Made by a program: the position numbers and the translations under genes
The notes under the pieces: generated by a model
Seen by the model: only the letters and a program-made list of their open reading frames with translations
Told to the model about the DNA's origin: nothing
The model's database searches: none
Shown here: piece after piece, positions 1-6,937 of the stretch
Numbering within the stretch: the first letter of the stretch is position 1
Layout: every line of letters begins with the position of its first letter
DNA from: Lachnospiraceae bacterium
Lineage (GTDB): Bacteria; Bacillota; Clostridia; Lachnospirales; Lachnospiraceae
NCBI GenBank assembly: GCA_017958585.1
Contig: JAGDCK010000057.1
Span: 1 to 7,960 of the forward strand
Length of the DNA stretch: 7,960 nucleotides
Direction of reading: 5' to 3'

Positions 1-486
1 GAGGCAGCCCGTGCCGGCGAACAGGGTAAGGGATTTGCGGTAGTAGCTGAGGAGGTTGGAAAACTTGCCGACGAGTCCGGAGAAGCTACGAAGAAGATCG
101 GAGATATCATTAGCGATATTCACAACAGTATCCGGGAGTCCGTAAGTCTCATGGATGAGGGTAACAGATCCGTTGAACTCGGTATCGACCTTACAAAGAA
201 GGCGCAGGAATTCTTTGACGGAATCAAGGAGCGTATCGACAATGTGACAAATGATATCACAAGCGTTGCCGCAGTTACGGAGCAGGTGTCCGCAAATACT
301 TCAAATCTGTGCAATTCAATGGAGCAGATCTCGGATCTTGCGGAGACCATAAGCAGCAGCACCGAGGAGGTTACGGGTCTTGCTACAGTACAGGAAGATA
401 TGATGGACGGAATCCTCACAAATGTAAATTCTCTTCAGTCACTTACAGATGATCTGAAGGAAGTTCTCGCTACATTTACATTATAA
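1..486 (+). CDS. Methyl-accepting chemotaxis protein, C-terminal part (5' truncated)
   Basis: The reading frame is open from the first base and ends at TAA 484-486, leaving 161 residues of a protein that starts outside the window. The start of this piece is the hairpin tip of the MCP cytoplasmic signalling domain: EAARAGEQGKGFAVVAEEV followed by KLADES and EATKKIGDII. This is the part that contacts CheA and CheW. After it comes a long Ser/Thr/Glu-rich helical stretch (VTEQVSANTSNL, EQISDLAETISSSTEEV) typical of the descending coiled-coil arm with adaptation sites. The invariant Arg of the usual EEVRKLA is Gly here (EEVGKLA), a small deviation. The protein ends soon after the coiled coil and has no CheR-tethering pentapeptide. 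The ligand-binding part is not in the window, so the stimulus is unknown. The family is certain; the ligand cannot be judged. Confidence 0.96.
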   Translation, partial: EAARAGEQGKGFAVVAEEVGKLADESGEATKKIGDIISDIHNSIRESVSLMDEGNRSVELGIDLTKKAQEFFDGIKERIDNVTNDITSVAAVTEQVSANTSNLCNSMEQISDLAETISSSTEEVTGLATVQEDMMDGILTNVNSLQSLTDDLKEVLATFTL

Positions 487-497
487 AAGAATAAGCG

Positions 498-532
498 GAC
501 GGCTCTGCAATAAAAATGCAGGGCTGTCTTTT
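498..532 (+). terminator. Rho-independent terminator of the chemoreceptor gene
   Basis: GACGGCTCTGCA (498-509) pairs with TGCAGGGCTGTC (517-528) over 12 positions, two of them G-U, around a 7-nt A-rich loop. TTTT follows. It starts 11 nt after the chemoreceptor stop codon, so the chemoreceptor transcript most likely ends here and the next gene is transcribed separately. Confidence 0.92.
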
Positions 533-546
533 GTTTATCGGGATAA

Positions 547-558
547 TTTTTGCAAAAA
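547..558. repeat. Perfect 12-bp palindrome TTTTTGCAAAAA
   Basis: TTTTTGCAAAAA is a perfect inverted repeat in the AT-rich DNA 15 bp upstream of the -35 element at 574. It could be a protein-binding site or a curved UP-like element. With only 12 AT-rich bases it could also be chance. Confidence 0.35.
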
Positions 559-573
559 ATGGTATTTCACCTC

Positions 574-600
574 TAAAGTTATTTGGGTTGATGACGATAT
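574..600 (+). promoter_or_regulatory. Sigma-28 (SigD/FliA-type) promoter for the HD-GYP gene
   Basis: TAAA (574-577), a 15-nt spacer (578-592), then GACGATAT (593-600). The Bacillus SigD consensus is TAAA-N15-GCCGATAT, so 11 of 12 defined positions match with exact spacing. Transcription would begin near 607-610, giving a leader of about 115 nt before ATG 725. No equally good SigA promoter is visible in 487-724. Motility sigma factors commonly drive chemoreceptor and flagellar genes, which fits the chemoreceptor gene next door. Confidence 0.75.
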
Positions 601-714
601 ATAAGCGGTGCCGCATGAATATTTTATTTTGTGGTGCTAATCATATTAAAGGATAGTACAATGTAATCGGAACGTTAACCCAGGGAATAATTTGCTGTTC
701 CCATACTCACAAGT

Positions 715-720
715 GGAGAG
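715..720 (+). promoter_or_regulatory. Ribosome binding site that places the HD-GYP start at ATG 725
   Basis: GGAGAG lies 4 nt before ATG 725. An in-frame TTG at 692 would add 11 residues (LFPYSQVERF-like, not membrane- or domain-forming) and has only a weaker AGGGA at 682-686. ATG 725 is therefore preferred. Confidence 0.7.
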
Positions 721-724
721 ATTT

Positions 725-2080
725 ATGCAGTTTATTCAGACCCATCAGTTAAACATCATGTTGGTTTTAAGCGGAATTTGCGGAATGCTTGCCCTTCTCA
801 GTCTTTTGACGGAGTCGTTGACAAAAAAGAGAAGGATCGCATTGTTTTTACTTGGAACAGGATCCATGATACTTTTATTGGCAGACAGGTGCGCCTATAT
901 TTTCAGGGGTGATACCTCAAACCTTGGTTTTATCATGGTAAGGCTCAGTAATTTCCTGGTTTTCTTTTTATTATTGTTTGTGCTGTTTTCCTACAGCCTG
1001 TATCTTGAGGATGTGCTGAGCGTGGAGGCGGGAGTTAAGGACGCACCAAAGCTTTTGCTGTTTTCAAAGATCTGTATCCTGATCGCTGTGGTAATGTTAG
1101 TGATATCCCAGTTTGGCGATTTTTATTATTATTTTGACGAGAATAATATTTATCACAGGGCCAATGGTTTTATATTATGTTATTCCCTTCCGCTTATCGT
1201 GATGGTGTCGCATTTGATCATCATATATACTCATTTCAGATCAGACAGAAGGCTATTGAGGACAACGCTTATACTCTTTTCCGTTATTCCCATGATCACA
1301 TCCGTTTTGCAGATAATGATCTATGGAATATCCATTACAAACATGACTTTGGCGGGTCTTGTGTTTGTACTATTTACAGTGACTGTCAGGGATCTGAACT
1401 CCATGATGATAAAAAGCCACAAGCGTGAGGTAAAGCTCTTAAAGGAAGAGCAGGGTCATATTCAGCAGATGCTGGAGCAGACCACATCCGCCCTTGCGGA
1501 AGCCATAGATGCAAAGGATGAATACACCCACGGTCATTCAAGGAGGGTGGCGGAATATTCTGACATGATAGCAAAAAAACTCGGAAAGACCGGTGAGGAG
1601 TGCAGGGATATCTATCTTGCGGCGCTCCTTCATGATGTGGGAAAGATCGGAATTCCGGATGATATAATTAACAAGACCGATAAGCTAAGTGAGAGGGAAT
1701 TTTCCCTTATAAAGTCCCATCCGGTGATCGGAAGCAATATCCTTGAGAGGATCACCATGTCCCCGAAACTAAGGGACGGCGCATTGTATCACCATGAGAG
1801 GTACGACGGTTTAGGTTATCCGAACGGGATCTTAGGAAAAGACATTCCGGAGGTGGCCCGCATAATAGCCGTTGCTGATGCATATGATACAATGACTTCA
1901 AAGAGAAATTACAGGGACTGTCTCCCTCAAAAGCGTGTCAGGGAGGAACTTGTAAAGGGAAAGGGCACCCAGTTTGATCCCGAGATCGCAGACGTGATGA
2001 TAAAACTGGTGGACAGAGATACGGATTATACCATGCGCCAGGAGACTTTTCACGAGTGCAAGATGATCGCTGTAAGTTAG
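725..2080 (+). CDS. Membrane-bound HD-GYP domain protein, probable cyclic-di-GMP phosphodiesterase
   Basis: A protein of 451 residues from ATG 725. Residues 1-222 contain about seven hydrophobic segments (roughly 9-28, 38-54, 69-94, 110-130, 147-168, 177-200, 204-222), with an aromatic/acidic loop FYYYFDENNIYHR at 133-145 that could be a sensing surface. A short coiled coil (about 230-262) leads to the HD-GYP domain (about 257-440). Metal and signature residues are present: H269, H303-D304 in LLHDVGKIGIPD, H332 in KSHP, H356-H357-E358, D361-G362-x-G-Y365-P366 (the GYP motif) and D385 in ADAYD. HD-GYP enzymes hydrolyse c-di-GMP to pGpG or GMP, usually promoting motility. Activity here is expected but not proven. 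The membrane part matches no sensor domain I can name. The gene lies between two terminators and appears monocistronic, with a SigD-type promoter upstream. Confidence 0.93.
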   Translation: MQFIQTHQLNIMLVLSGICGMLALLSLLTESLTKKRRIALFLLGTGSMILLLADRCAYIFRGDTSNLGFIMVRLSNFLVFFLLLFVLFSYSLYLEDVLSVEAGVKDAPKLLLFSKICILIAVVMLVISQFGDFYYYFDENNIYHRANGFILCYSLPLIVMVSHLIIIYTHFRSDRRLLRTTLILFSVIPMITSVLQIMIYGISITNMTLAGLVFVLFTVTVRDLNSMMIKSHKREVKLLKEEQGHIQQMLEQTTSALAEAIDAKDEYTHGHSRRVAEYSDMIAKKLGKTGEECRDIYLAALLHDVGKIGIPDDIINKTDKLSEREFSLIKSHPVIGSNILERITMSPKLRDGALYHHERYDGLGYPNGILGKDIPEVARIIAVADAYDTMTSKRNYRDCLPQKRVREELVKGKGTQFDPEIADVMIKLVDRDTDYTMRQETFHECKMIAVS

Positions 2081-2155
2081 TTCGAATTTTAAACCAAAGA
2101 ATATTACATGATTTAAATAGGGCAAAAACGCATTAACGTTTACCTGAAAAAAGTG

Positions 2156-2186
2156 GAGGATACATTTAAAATGTGTCCTCTTTTTT
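2156..2186 (+). terminator. Rho-independent terminator of the HD-GYP gene
   Basis: GAGGATACAT (2156-2165) pairs with ATGTGTCCTC (2171-2180), 10 bp with one G-U, around a 5-nt loop. TTTTTT (2181-2186) follows. It lies 75 nt after the HD-GYP stop. An A-run (2147-2152) precedes the hairpin, so it might work weakly in the other direction, although no opposing gene needs it. Confidence 0.92.
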
Positions 2187-2210
2187 GTGGAATAGTGCAC
2201 CAAAATCGTA

Positions 2211-2239
2211 TTGTTTCCTCATCTGAAAATTTTTAAAAT
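2211..2239 (+). promoter_or_regulatory. SigA-type promoter for the secreted glucanase gene
   Basis: TTGTTT (2211-2216) and TAAAAT (2234-2239) are separated by exactly 17 nt. The A/T-rich spacer and the position just after the upstream terminator support a real promoter. Transcription would start near 2246, with a leader of about 60 nt. The 6-bp palindrome AGCGCT (2251-2256) sits just downstream of the likely start, where a repressor could bind, but it is too short to call an operator. Confidence 0.65.
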
Positions 2240-2295
2240 AGAAAAGGTAGAGCGCTAACGGACTTGGGAAGAATTTGTCCGATCTACAGAAAGTG

Positions 2296-2300
2296 AGGAG
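2296..2300 (+). promoter_or_regulatory. Ribosome binding site that places the glucanase start at ATG 2305
   Basis: AGGAG (within GTGAGGAG, 2293-2300) lies 4 nt before ATG 2305. Starting there gives a classical signal peptide at the very N-terminus. The in-frame TTG at 2275 would place ten polar residues before it and has only a GGGAA-like sequence upstream. Confidence 0.82.
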
Positions 2301-2304
2301 TTAT

Positions 2305-5300
2305 ATGAAAGGTTGGTTGCGAAAACTGGGGGCAGCACTGCTGGCTGTAGTGCTGATGACGGGAAGCTACGAACTGCCTGCAAAGGCTGCCGTGGTGGAC
2401 ACAAATTTTGACTATACCATCGAGTATAGTGCGTCAGGAATGAATCTTTCCTGGACAGGGGTGTCAGGGGCGACATCCTATTCGGTTTCCAGAGCATCAT
2501 CCAGATACGGTACTTATACGGATCTCGGAGAGGTTACGGGAACCACATTCAGGGATACAAATCCCAATTCAAAGAAGTATTCAAACTACTACAAAGTAGT
2601 GGCACGTAAAAACGGTGCGGAATTAAAAACTCAGTATATGTCACTTGAAAATTATATATTCGGTGACAACATGATTTTCTTTTCCGATGACGATGCCACA
2701 TCAGCCATCAATTCTACCGTGGCTGCGGTTTACGAGGAGCAGGGCAATTCACAGTTTGGAACAGGCAGATATGCTCTTATGTTCAAGCCCGGCGATTACA
2801 CGGACACAGATGATTTCAATGTAGGATTCTATACACAGATCGCAGGACTTGGCAAGGTTCCCACAGAGGTGAGACTTGCAAATGCCAGCACTCCTGCATT
2901 CCTTTCCGATAACAATGCCACATGTAATTTCTGGCGTTCCATCGAGAATGTGGCAATCATCGATCTTGACAACAACGCAGATCCTTATTTTGCATTCCAG
3001 TGGGCTGTTTCTCAGGCAGCTCCCGCAAGAAGACTCTATGTGGAGAGAAATGCGGTATTTGACTGGTGGTACGGCTGGGCAAGCGGCGGATATGCTGCGG
3101 ACAGCATGTTCTTAAAGGATGCAGGTTCATATTCTCAGCAGCAGTATTACATGAGAAATTCATCCATCGGCGGAAACGCTTACGGTGTAAACTGGAATTT
3201 CGTTCTCCAGGGTGTAAACGGTGGCAATTTAAATACCACTCAGGCACTTCTCGGAGGAAACGGAACATCCGACTGGGCAAGCGGCGGAAAGACTACACAG
3301 CTTACCAATTCTCCCGTGATTAAGGAAAAGCCTTTCCTCTATCTTGACGGAGATGAGTACAAGGTATTCGTTCCCGCACTCAGGAGAAATGCAAGAGGAA
3401 CCAGCTGGACCGTCAACAATATGGGACAGGGTGAATCTCTTGCACTCGATACATTCTATATCGCAAAAGAGGGCGACAGCGCAGCAGTTATCAATGCGGC
3501 ACTTGACGCCGGCAAGAATATCCTCTTTACTCCCGGTATATATTATGCCGAGGAGCCTATCAGGGTTACAAATCCTAACACAGTAGTATTAGGATACGGC
3601 ATGGCCACCATCATTCCCACAAATGATCAGGCTGCCATGTGGGTTGAGGATGAGGACGGCATCAGCGTTTCGGGACTTATCTTTGATGCCTCAAGTCATT
3701 CAACCGTACTGTTACAGGTAGGTAATGAGAGTGCAAACCGCGATCATTCCGCAAATCCTATTCTCCTTGCCGATCTCTTCTTCAGAGTAGGTGGAGTATA
3801 TAACGGTGTTGCATCAGCAGACATGTGTCTTGTGATAAACAGTGACGATGTCATAGGAGATCATTTCTGGATCTGGAGAGCAGATCACGGTGACGGTGTT
3901 GCCTGGGATGAAAATGTGGCTTTAAACGGACTTGTGGTTAACGGTGATGATGTAACTGTTTACGGTCTGTTCAATGAGCATTTTGAAGAGTATTCAACAC
4001 TTTGGCTTGGAAACGGCGGAGAGTGCTATTTCTATCAGTATGAGACGCCCTACGATGTGGTTGATCAGAACAAGTGGAAGAGCCATAACGGAACAAAGAA
4101 CGGTTATGCAGGTTACAAGGTTGGAAACAATGTAGATTCCCACTATGTTGTAGGCCTTGACCTTTACGAAGTATTTATAAACACAAACGGTGCCGAGTGC
4201 AGACTTGACACAGCTGTAGAGATACCCAATAAACCCGGTGTTATCGTAGAAAATGCTATGGTAAACACCTTCAGCAATACTTCCGTAGTGGGTGGTATCC
4301 AGTCCATCGTAAACGGAACAGGAAGCGGAGAGCGTCCCGGTGTCATGACTACTCCGGGAATCGTAAGTGCGGTTAACGGTGTGACCACCATCAGGCCTAA
4401 CAGCGCAAACGGTGACACATATCATACAGTAAACAGCACACAGCCTGGAGATGAGACATTTACAGGCAAGGGAGGAATTGTATATATATACGATAAGAAC
4501 GTGATCCCTGTTCCTGATCCGATCTTCGGAAAACTTGCAGTATCTTCGGTATCTGCTTCTACTGAGCTTCAACCTGCATTAAATGCGGTTGATGGTAATA
4601 AGGGTTCCAGATGGGAGTCCGCTCAGGGCGTTGACAATCAGTGGATCAGTTTTGACCTTGGAAGCGTAAAGACCGTAGGCAAAGTGGTGATCAGCTGGGA
4701 GACCGCTGCAGCCAAGGAGTATGCTATTCAGACTTCCGTAAACGGCACTGACTGGACAACCGTTTATACCGTAAATGACGGCAAAAACGGTGAAGAAAGA
4801 GAGATCACCTTTGATCAGGTAAATGCCCGCTACGTCAGAATGTTTGGTACAAAGAGGACCACACAGTGGGGTTATTCAATCTTTGAATTCGAAATCTTTG
4901 GATCTGATGCGGGCGATGACGCTCCGATCAATCCGCCGGTTGATCCCGGAACCGGGATCCCTGACAGAGTGGAAGGAGATTTTGATATAATCGCTCCCGC
5001 TCACAAGTCCGTAAAGGCAGCAGGCCTTATAGATATCAAGTGGGCAGCACCTGCAGGAAATGTAAGAGATTACACGGTTTATGTAAACGGACAGGCGGTG
5101 GGAACCACCACCGATCTGTCATATGAATATTACACAACTTCAGTTAAGTATTTTACTGTAACCGTCAGAGCAACATTTAATGACGGAACCACATCTGATT
5201 CCGATACAGTTATCTTTGGTGTGACAAAGAAGGGTCTCGGACTTGCAACAGATATGGGTGAGAATCTGGATCTGGAGGCTCTCGGCCTTGGCTGGTATTA

Positions 5301-6903
5301 CAACTGGAGCGAGACGCCAAGTCCCGAACTTCAGTACAGAAACACTGAGTTTGTTCCCATGATGTGGAAGGAGACAAATGCAAATACCGCATCAAACAGG
5401 ATCCAGGCTCTTGTGGATCAGGGTTACAAATATGTGCTCACATTCAATGAGCCCGAATATCCCGATCAGTGCAACATGAGTGTGGATGAGGTATTTGATG
5501 TATTCAAGGGATGCCAGAATGACAATATTCTGATCAGTGCACCCACAACAGCTCTGTGGCCTCAGGTGTCAACGGACTGGTTCCAGCCCTTCATGCAGAG
5601 ACTTGAAGCTACACCCAATATGGATTATGACTTTATCGCCATCCACTGCTATCCCGAAGATTTCGGCGGTGTGGCAATGGCAGACTGGTTCATTGAAAAT
5701 GTTATCGATTATACCTGGGAGCATTATCACAAGCCCATCTGGATCACAGAGTTCTCAACTCACGGTCAGTGGGTGACAGCAACCGGAAATAACGGAACCA
5801 AGGAGTTCTGGGAGGCTGTAATGCCCATGCTTGATGAGAGAGAGTATGTGGTAAGATACGCAGGATTTGACTTTGATGATGATTCCTACGGACTCTGGAG
5901 ATATGCGACAGGCGCACTCACACCCGCAGGTGTGGCTTACAGAGACAACGGTAACCCTGTTTACGACGGTGTTACATATACACTTCCCGCAGGAAACCCT
6001 TCAAACGGAAACGGCGGAAACGGTGGTAACGGCGGTAACCAGGGCGGAAACACGGGCGATGTTGTAAAGCTTAGTGCGACAGCCACAGCATCCAACGAAT
6101 TCCAGCCTGCTCAAAGAGCAGTTGACGGGGATCTTGGAACCAGATGGGAGACTGATTTTGGTATCGATGATCAGTGGATCAGACTCGACCTTGGCGCTGT
6201 AAAGAGCGTAAGCGGTGTGAAGATAGTCTGGGAGACTGCTGCAGGAAAAGAGTACAAGATCCAGACATCCGAAAACGGTTCAGTCTGGGATGATGTGGTC
6301 GTTGTCACAGATGGTACAAACGGTGCCACACTTGAGAGAACATTTAATGCGGTTAATGCCCGCTACGTCAGAATGTTCGGTACAAAGAGAACCACAGGAT
6401 ATGGATACTCGATTTTCGAGTTTGAAGTATATGGCGTTGATTCCACATCAGGAAACGGCGCAGGCGGTGGAACTGATACCGGTAATAATTCAGGAAGTGA
6501 ACCCCCTTATTCACCCGATGCAGTTATTCTAACCCCTCAAACGGTGTCAGCTTCCACTGAGTATCAATCTGCGGGAAATGCCATTGACAATAACTATGGC
6601 AGCAGATGGGAGTCAGATCACGGACTTGACAATCAGTGGTTAAGTGTGGGATTTGGCGAGAATAAGACCGTAAGTAAGGTTGAGATCGCATGGGAGACCG
6701 CTGCTGCAAAGAATTATGCGGTTCAGGTTTCCACAGATGGAAATGTATGGAATGATGTTGCAACTGTCACAAACGGCTCAAACGGTGAGACTAAAGTTCT
6801 CGAGTTTGATCCTGTCGAAGCAAAATTCGTGAGAGTATATGGCACCACCAGAACCACACAGTACGGATATTCAATCTATGAACTGAAGGTTTACGGTTAT
6901 TAA
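2305..6903 (+). CDS. Secreted multidomain beta-1,3-glucanase: FN3, beta-helix, F5/8C, GH128, 2x F5/8C
   Basis: An exported protein of 1532 residues. Residues 1-28 form a signal peptide (MKGWLRK, hydrophobic core, PAKA|A cleavage). 36-105 is FN3-like. About 115-735 is a long, probably beta-helical region; its second part (from 382, DTFYIAKEGDSAAVINAAL) resembles actinobacterial extracellular proteins that carry F5/8C labels and beta-helix folds. 745-866 is F5/8C (CBM32-like) domain 1, and 893-975 is Ig/FN3-like. 978-1213 resembles GH128 (Asl1-like clan GH-A catalytic domain): WYYNW at 997-1001, FVPMMW at 1016-1021, probable acid/base E1049 in TFNEP, H1114 and Y1116 in HCYP, probable nucleophile E1149 in WITEF. 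1233-1252 is an Asn/Gly linker, then F5/8C domains 2 (1253-1378) and 3 (1407-1532). GH128 enzymes cut beta-1,3-glucans, so laminarin-, callose- or fungal-wall-type glucan is the likely substrate. No sortase, SLH or dockerin motif is seen, so it is probably released or held only by binding. The beta-helix may be a second catalytic module; that is unproven. Confidence 0.9.
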   Translation: MKGWLRKLGAALLAVVLMTGSYELPAKAAVVDTNFDYTIEYSASGMNLSWTGVSGATSYSVSRASSRYGTYTDLGEVTGTTFRDTNPNSKKYSNYYKVVARKNGAELKTQYMSLENYIFGDNMIFFSDDDATSAINSTVAAVYEEQGNSQFGTGRYALMFKPGDYTDTDDFNVGFYTQIAGLGKVPTEVRLANASTPAFLSDNNATCNFWRSIENVAIIDLDNNADPYFAFQWAVSQAAPARRLYVERNAVFDWWYGWASGGYAADSMFLKDAGSYSQQQYYMRNSSIGGNAYGVNWNFVLQGVNGGNLNTTQALLGGNGTSDWASGGKTTQLTNSPVIKEKPFLYLDGDEYKVFVPALRRNARGTSWTVNNMGQGESLALDTFYIAKEGDSAAVINAALDAGKNILFTPGIYYAEEPIRVTNPNTVVLGYGMATIIPTNDQAAMWVEDEDGISVSGLIFDASSHSTVLLQVGNESANRDHSANPILLADLFFRVGGVYNGVASADMCLVINSDDVIGDHFWIWRADHGDGVAWDENVALNGLVVNGDDVTVYGLFNEHFEEYSTLWLGNGGECYFYQYETPYDVVDQNKWKSHNGTKNGYAGYKVGNNVDSHYVVGLDLYEVFINTNGAECRLDTAVEIPNKPGVIVENAMVNTFSNTSVVGGIQSIVNGTGSGERPGVMTTPGIVSAVNGVTTIRPNSANGDTYHTVNSTQPGDETFTGKGGIVYIYDKNVIPVPDPIFGKLAVSSVSASTELQPALNAVDGNKGSRWESAQGVDNQWISFDLGSVKTVGKVVISWETAAAKEYAIQTSVNGTDWTTVYTVNDGKNGEEREITFDQVNARYVRMFGTKRTTQWGYSIFEFEIFGSDAGDDAPINPPVDPGTGIPDRVEGDFDIIAPAHKSVKAAGLIDIKWAAPAGNVRDYTVYVNGQAVGTTTDLSYEYYTTSVKYFTVTVRATFNDGTTSDSDTVIFGVTKKGLGLATDMGENLDLEALGLGWYYNWSETPSPELQYRNTEFVPMMWKETNANTASNRIQALVDQGYKYVLTFNEPEYPDQCNMSVDEVFDVFKGCQNDNILISAPTTALWPQVSTDWFQPFMQRLEATPNMDYDFIAIHCYPEDFGGVAMADWFIENVIDYTWEHYHKPIWITEFSTHGQWVTATGNNGTKEFWEAVMPMLDEREYVVRYAGFDFDDDSYGLWRYATGALTPAGVAYRDNGNPVYDGVTYTLPAGNPSNGNGGNGGNGGNQGGNTGDVVKLSATATASNEFQPAQRAVDGDLGTRWETDFGIDDQWIRLDLGAVKSVSGVKIVWETAAGKEYKIQTSENGSVWDDVVVVTDGTNGATLERTFNAVNARYVRMFGTKRTTGYGYSIFEFEVYGVDSTSGNGAGGGTDTGNNSGSEPPYSPDAVILTPQTVSASTEYQSAGNAIDNNYGSRWESDHGLDNQWLSVGFGENKTVSKVEIAWETAAAKNYAVQVSTDGNVWNDVATVTNGSNGETKVLEFDPVEAKFVRVYGTTRTTQYGYSIYELKVYGY
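4537..4902 (+). repeat. F5/8 type C (CBM32-like) domain, copy 1
   Basis: Encodes residues 745-866 of the glucanase. It shows the landmarks shared by all three copies: SASTE near the start, AVDGNKGSRWES, QWISFDLG, WETAAAKEYAIQTS, a NARYVRMFGTKRTT block and a closing YSIFEFEIFG. These are the marks of a discoidin/CBM32 beta-sandwich used for carbohydrate binding. This copy lies between the beta-helix and the GH128 domain, whereas the other two follow GH128. Confidence 0.88.
6004..6054 (+). repeat. Asn/Gly-rich linker with short tandem repeats
   Basis: Imperfect 9-nt units of the form GGCGGAAAC / GGTGGTAAC / GGCGGTAAC encode repeated Asn-Gly-Gly (NGGNGGNGGNQGGN). It separates the GH128 domain from the C-terminal binding domains and is a flexible linker. 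Such repeats can change length by slippage. Confidence 0.85.
6061..6435 (+). repeat. F5/8 type C (CBM32-like) domain, copy 2
   Basis: Encodes residues 1253-1378. It is the closest relative of copy 1 by eye: NARYVRMFGTKRTT is identical, and 23 nt are exactly the same (4822-4844 and 6355-6377). AVDGDLGTRWET, QWIRLDLG and WETAAGKEYKIQTS keep the family pattern. A second Ser/Gly/Thr-rich linker (about 1380-1406) follows. Confidence 0.88.
6523..6900 (+). repeat. F5/8 type C (CBM32-like) domain, copy 3 (C-terminal)
   Basis: Encodes residues 1407-1532, ending exactly at the stop codon. It keeps SASTEYQ, GSRWES, DNQWLSVGFG, WETAAAKNYAVQVS and YSIYELKVYGY. It is more diverged than copies 1 and 2: the NARYVRMFGTKRTT block reads EAKFVRVYGTTRTT, and the usual DLG reads GFG. 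Confidence 0.87.
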
Positions 6904-6937
6904 TAAGTGATTAAGTCCTGGCGGATTTATCAAATAT

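Noticed and set aside
657..662. TACAAT as a SigA -10 element for the HD-GYP gene
   Set aside because: No acceptable -35 lies 16-18 nt upstream (GTGCTA at 17 nt), and the TTGTGG further up gives a 22-nt spacer.
671..676. AACGTT palindrome shared between the HD-GYP leader and 2135-2140 as a common regulator site
   Set aside because: A 6-bp palindrome occurring twice in AT-rich intergenic DNA is expected by chance, and the flanking bases differ.
692..724. TTG start for the HD-GYP gene, 11 codons upstream of ATG 725
   Set aside because: The ribosome binding site before it is weaker (AGGGA), the extension adds nothing recognisable, and ATG 725 has GGAGAG at good spacing.
2105..2150. Possible c-di-GMP riboswitch after the HD-GYP gene (GGGCAAAAACGC looks faintly GEMM-like)
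   Set aside because: Only a 5-bp hairpin (2126-2130 with 2137-2141) forms, the other conserved core parts of GEMM are absent, and it lies upstream of a terminator that ends the previous gene.
2247..2260. CcpA cre-like or LacI-type operator around AGCGCTAACG
   Set aside because: Only the right half fits TGNAANCGNTNNCA. The left half mismatches at three defined positions, so it is not supported as an operator.
2275..2304. TTG start for the glucanase, 10 codons upstream of ATG 2305
   Set aside because: It would place polar residues before the signal peptide, while ATG 2305 has a good AGGAG and a normal signal-peptide N-terminus.
3994..4572. Minus-strand open frame of 192 codons inside the glucanase gene
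   Set aside because: It is antisense to a well-supported conserved coding region, has no plausible ribosome binding site that I can see, and its product is rich in Cys, Tyr and Ser with no known motif. It is a shadow of the codon pattern.
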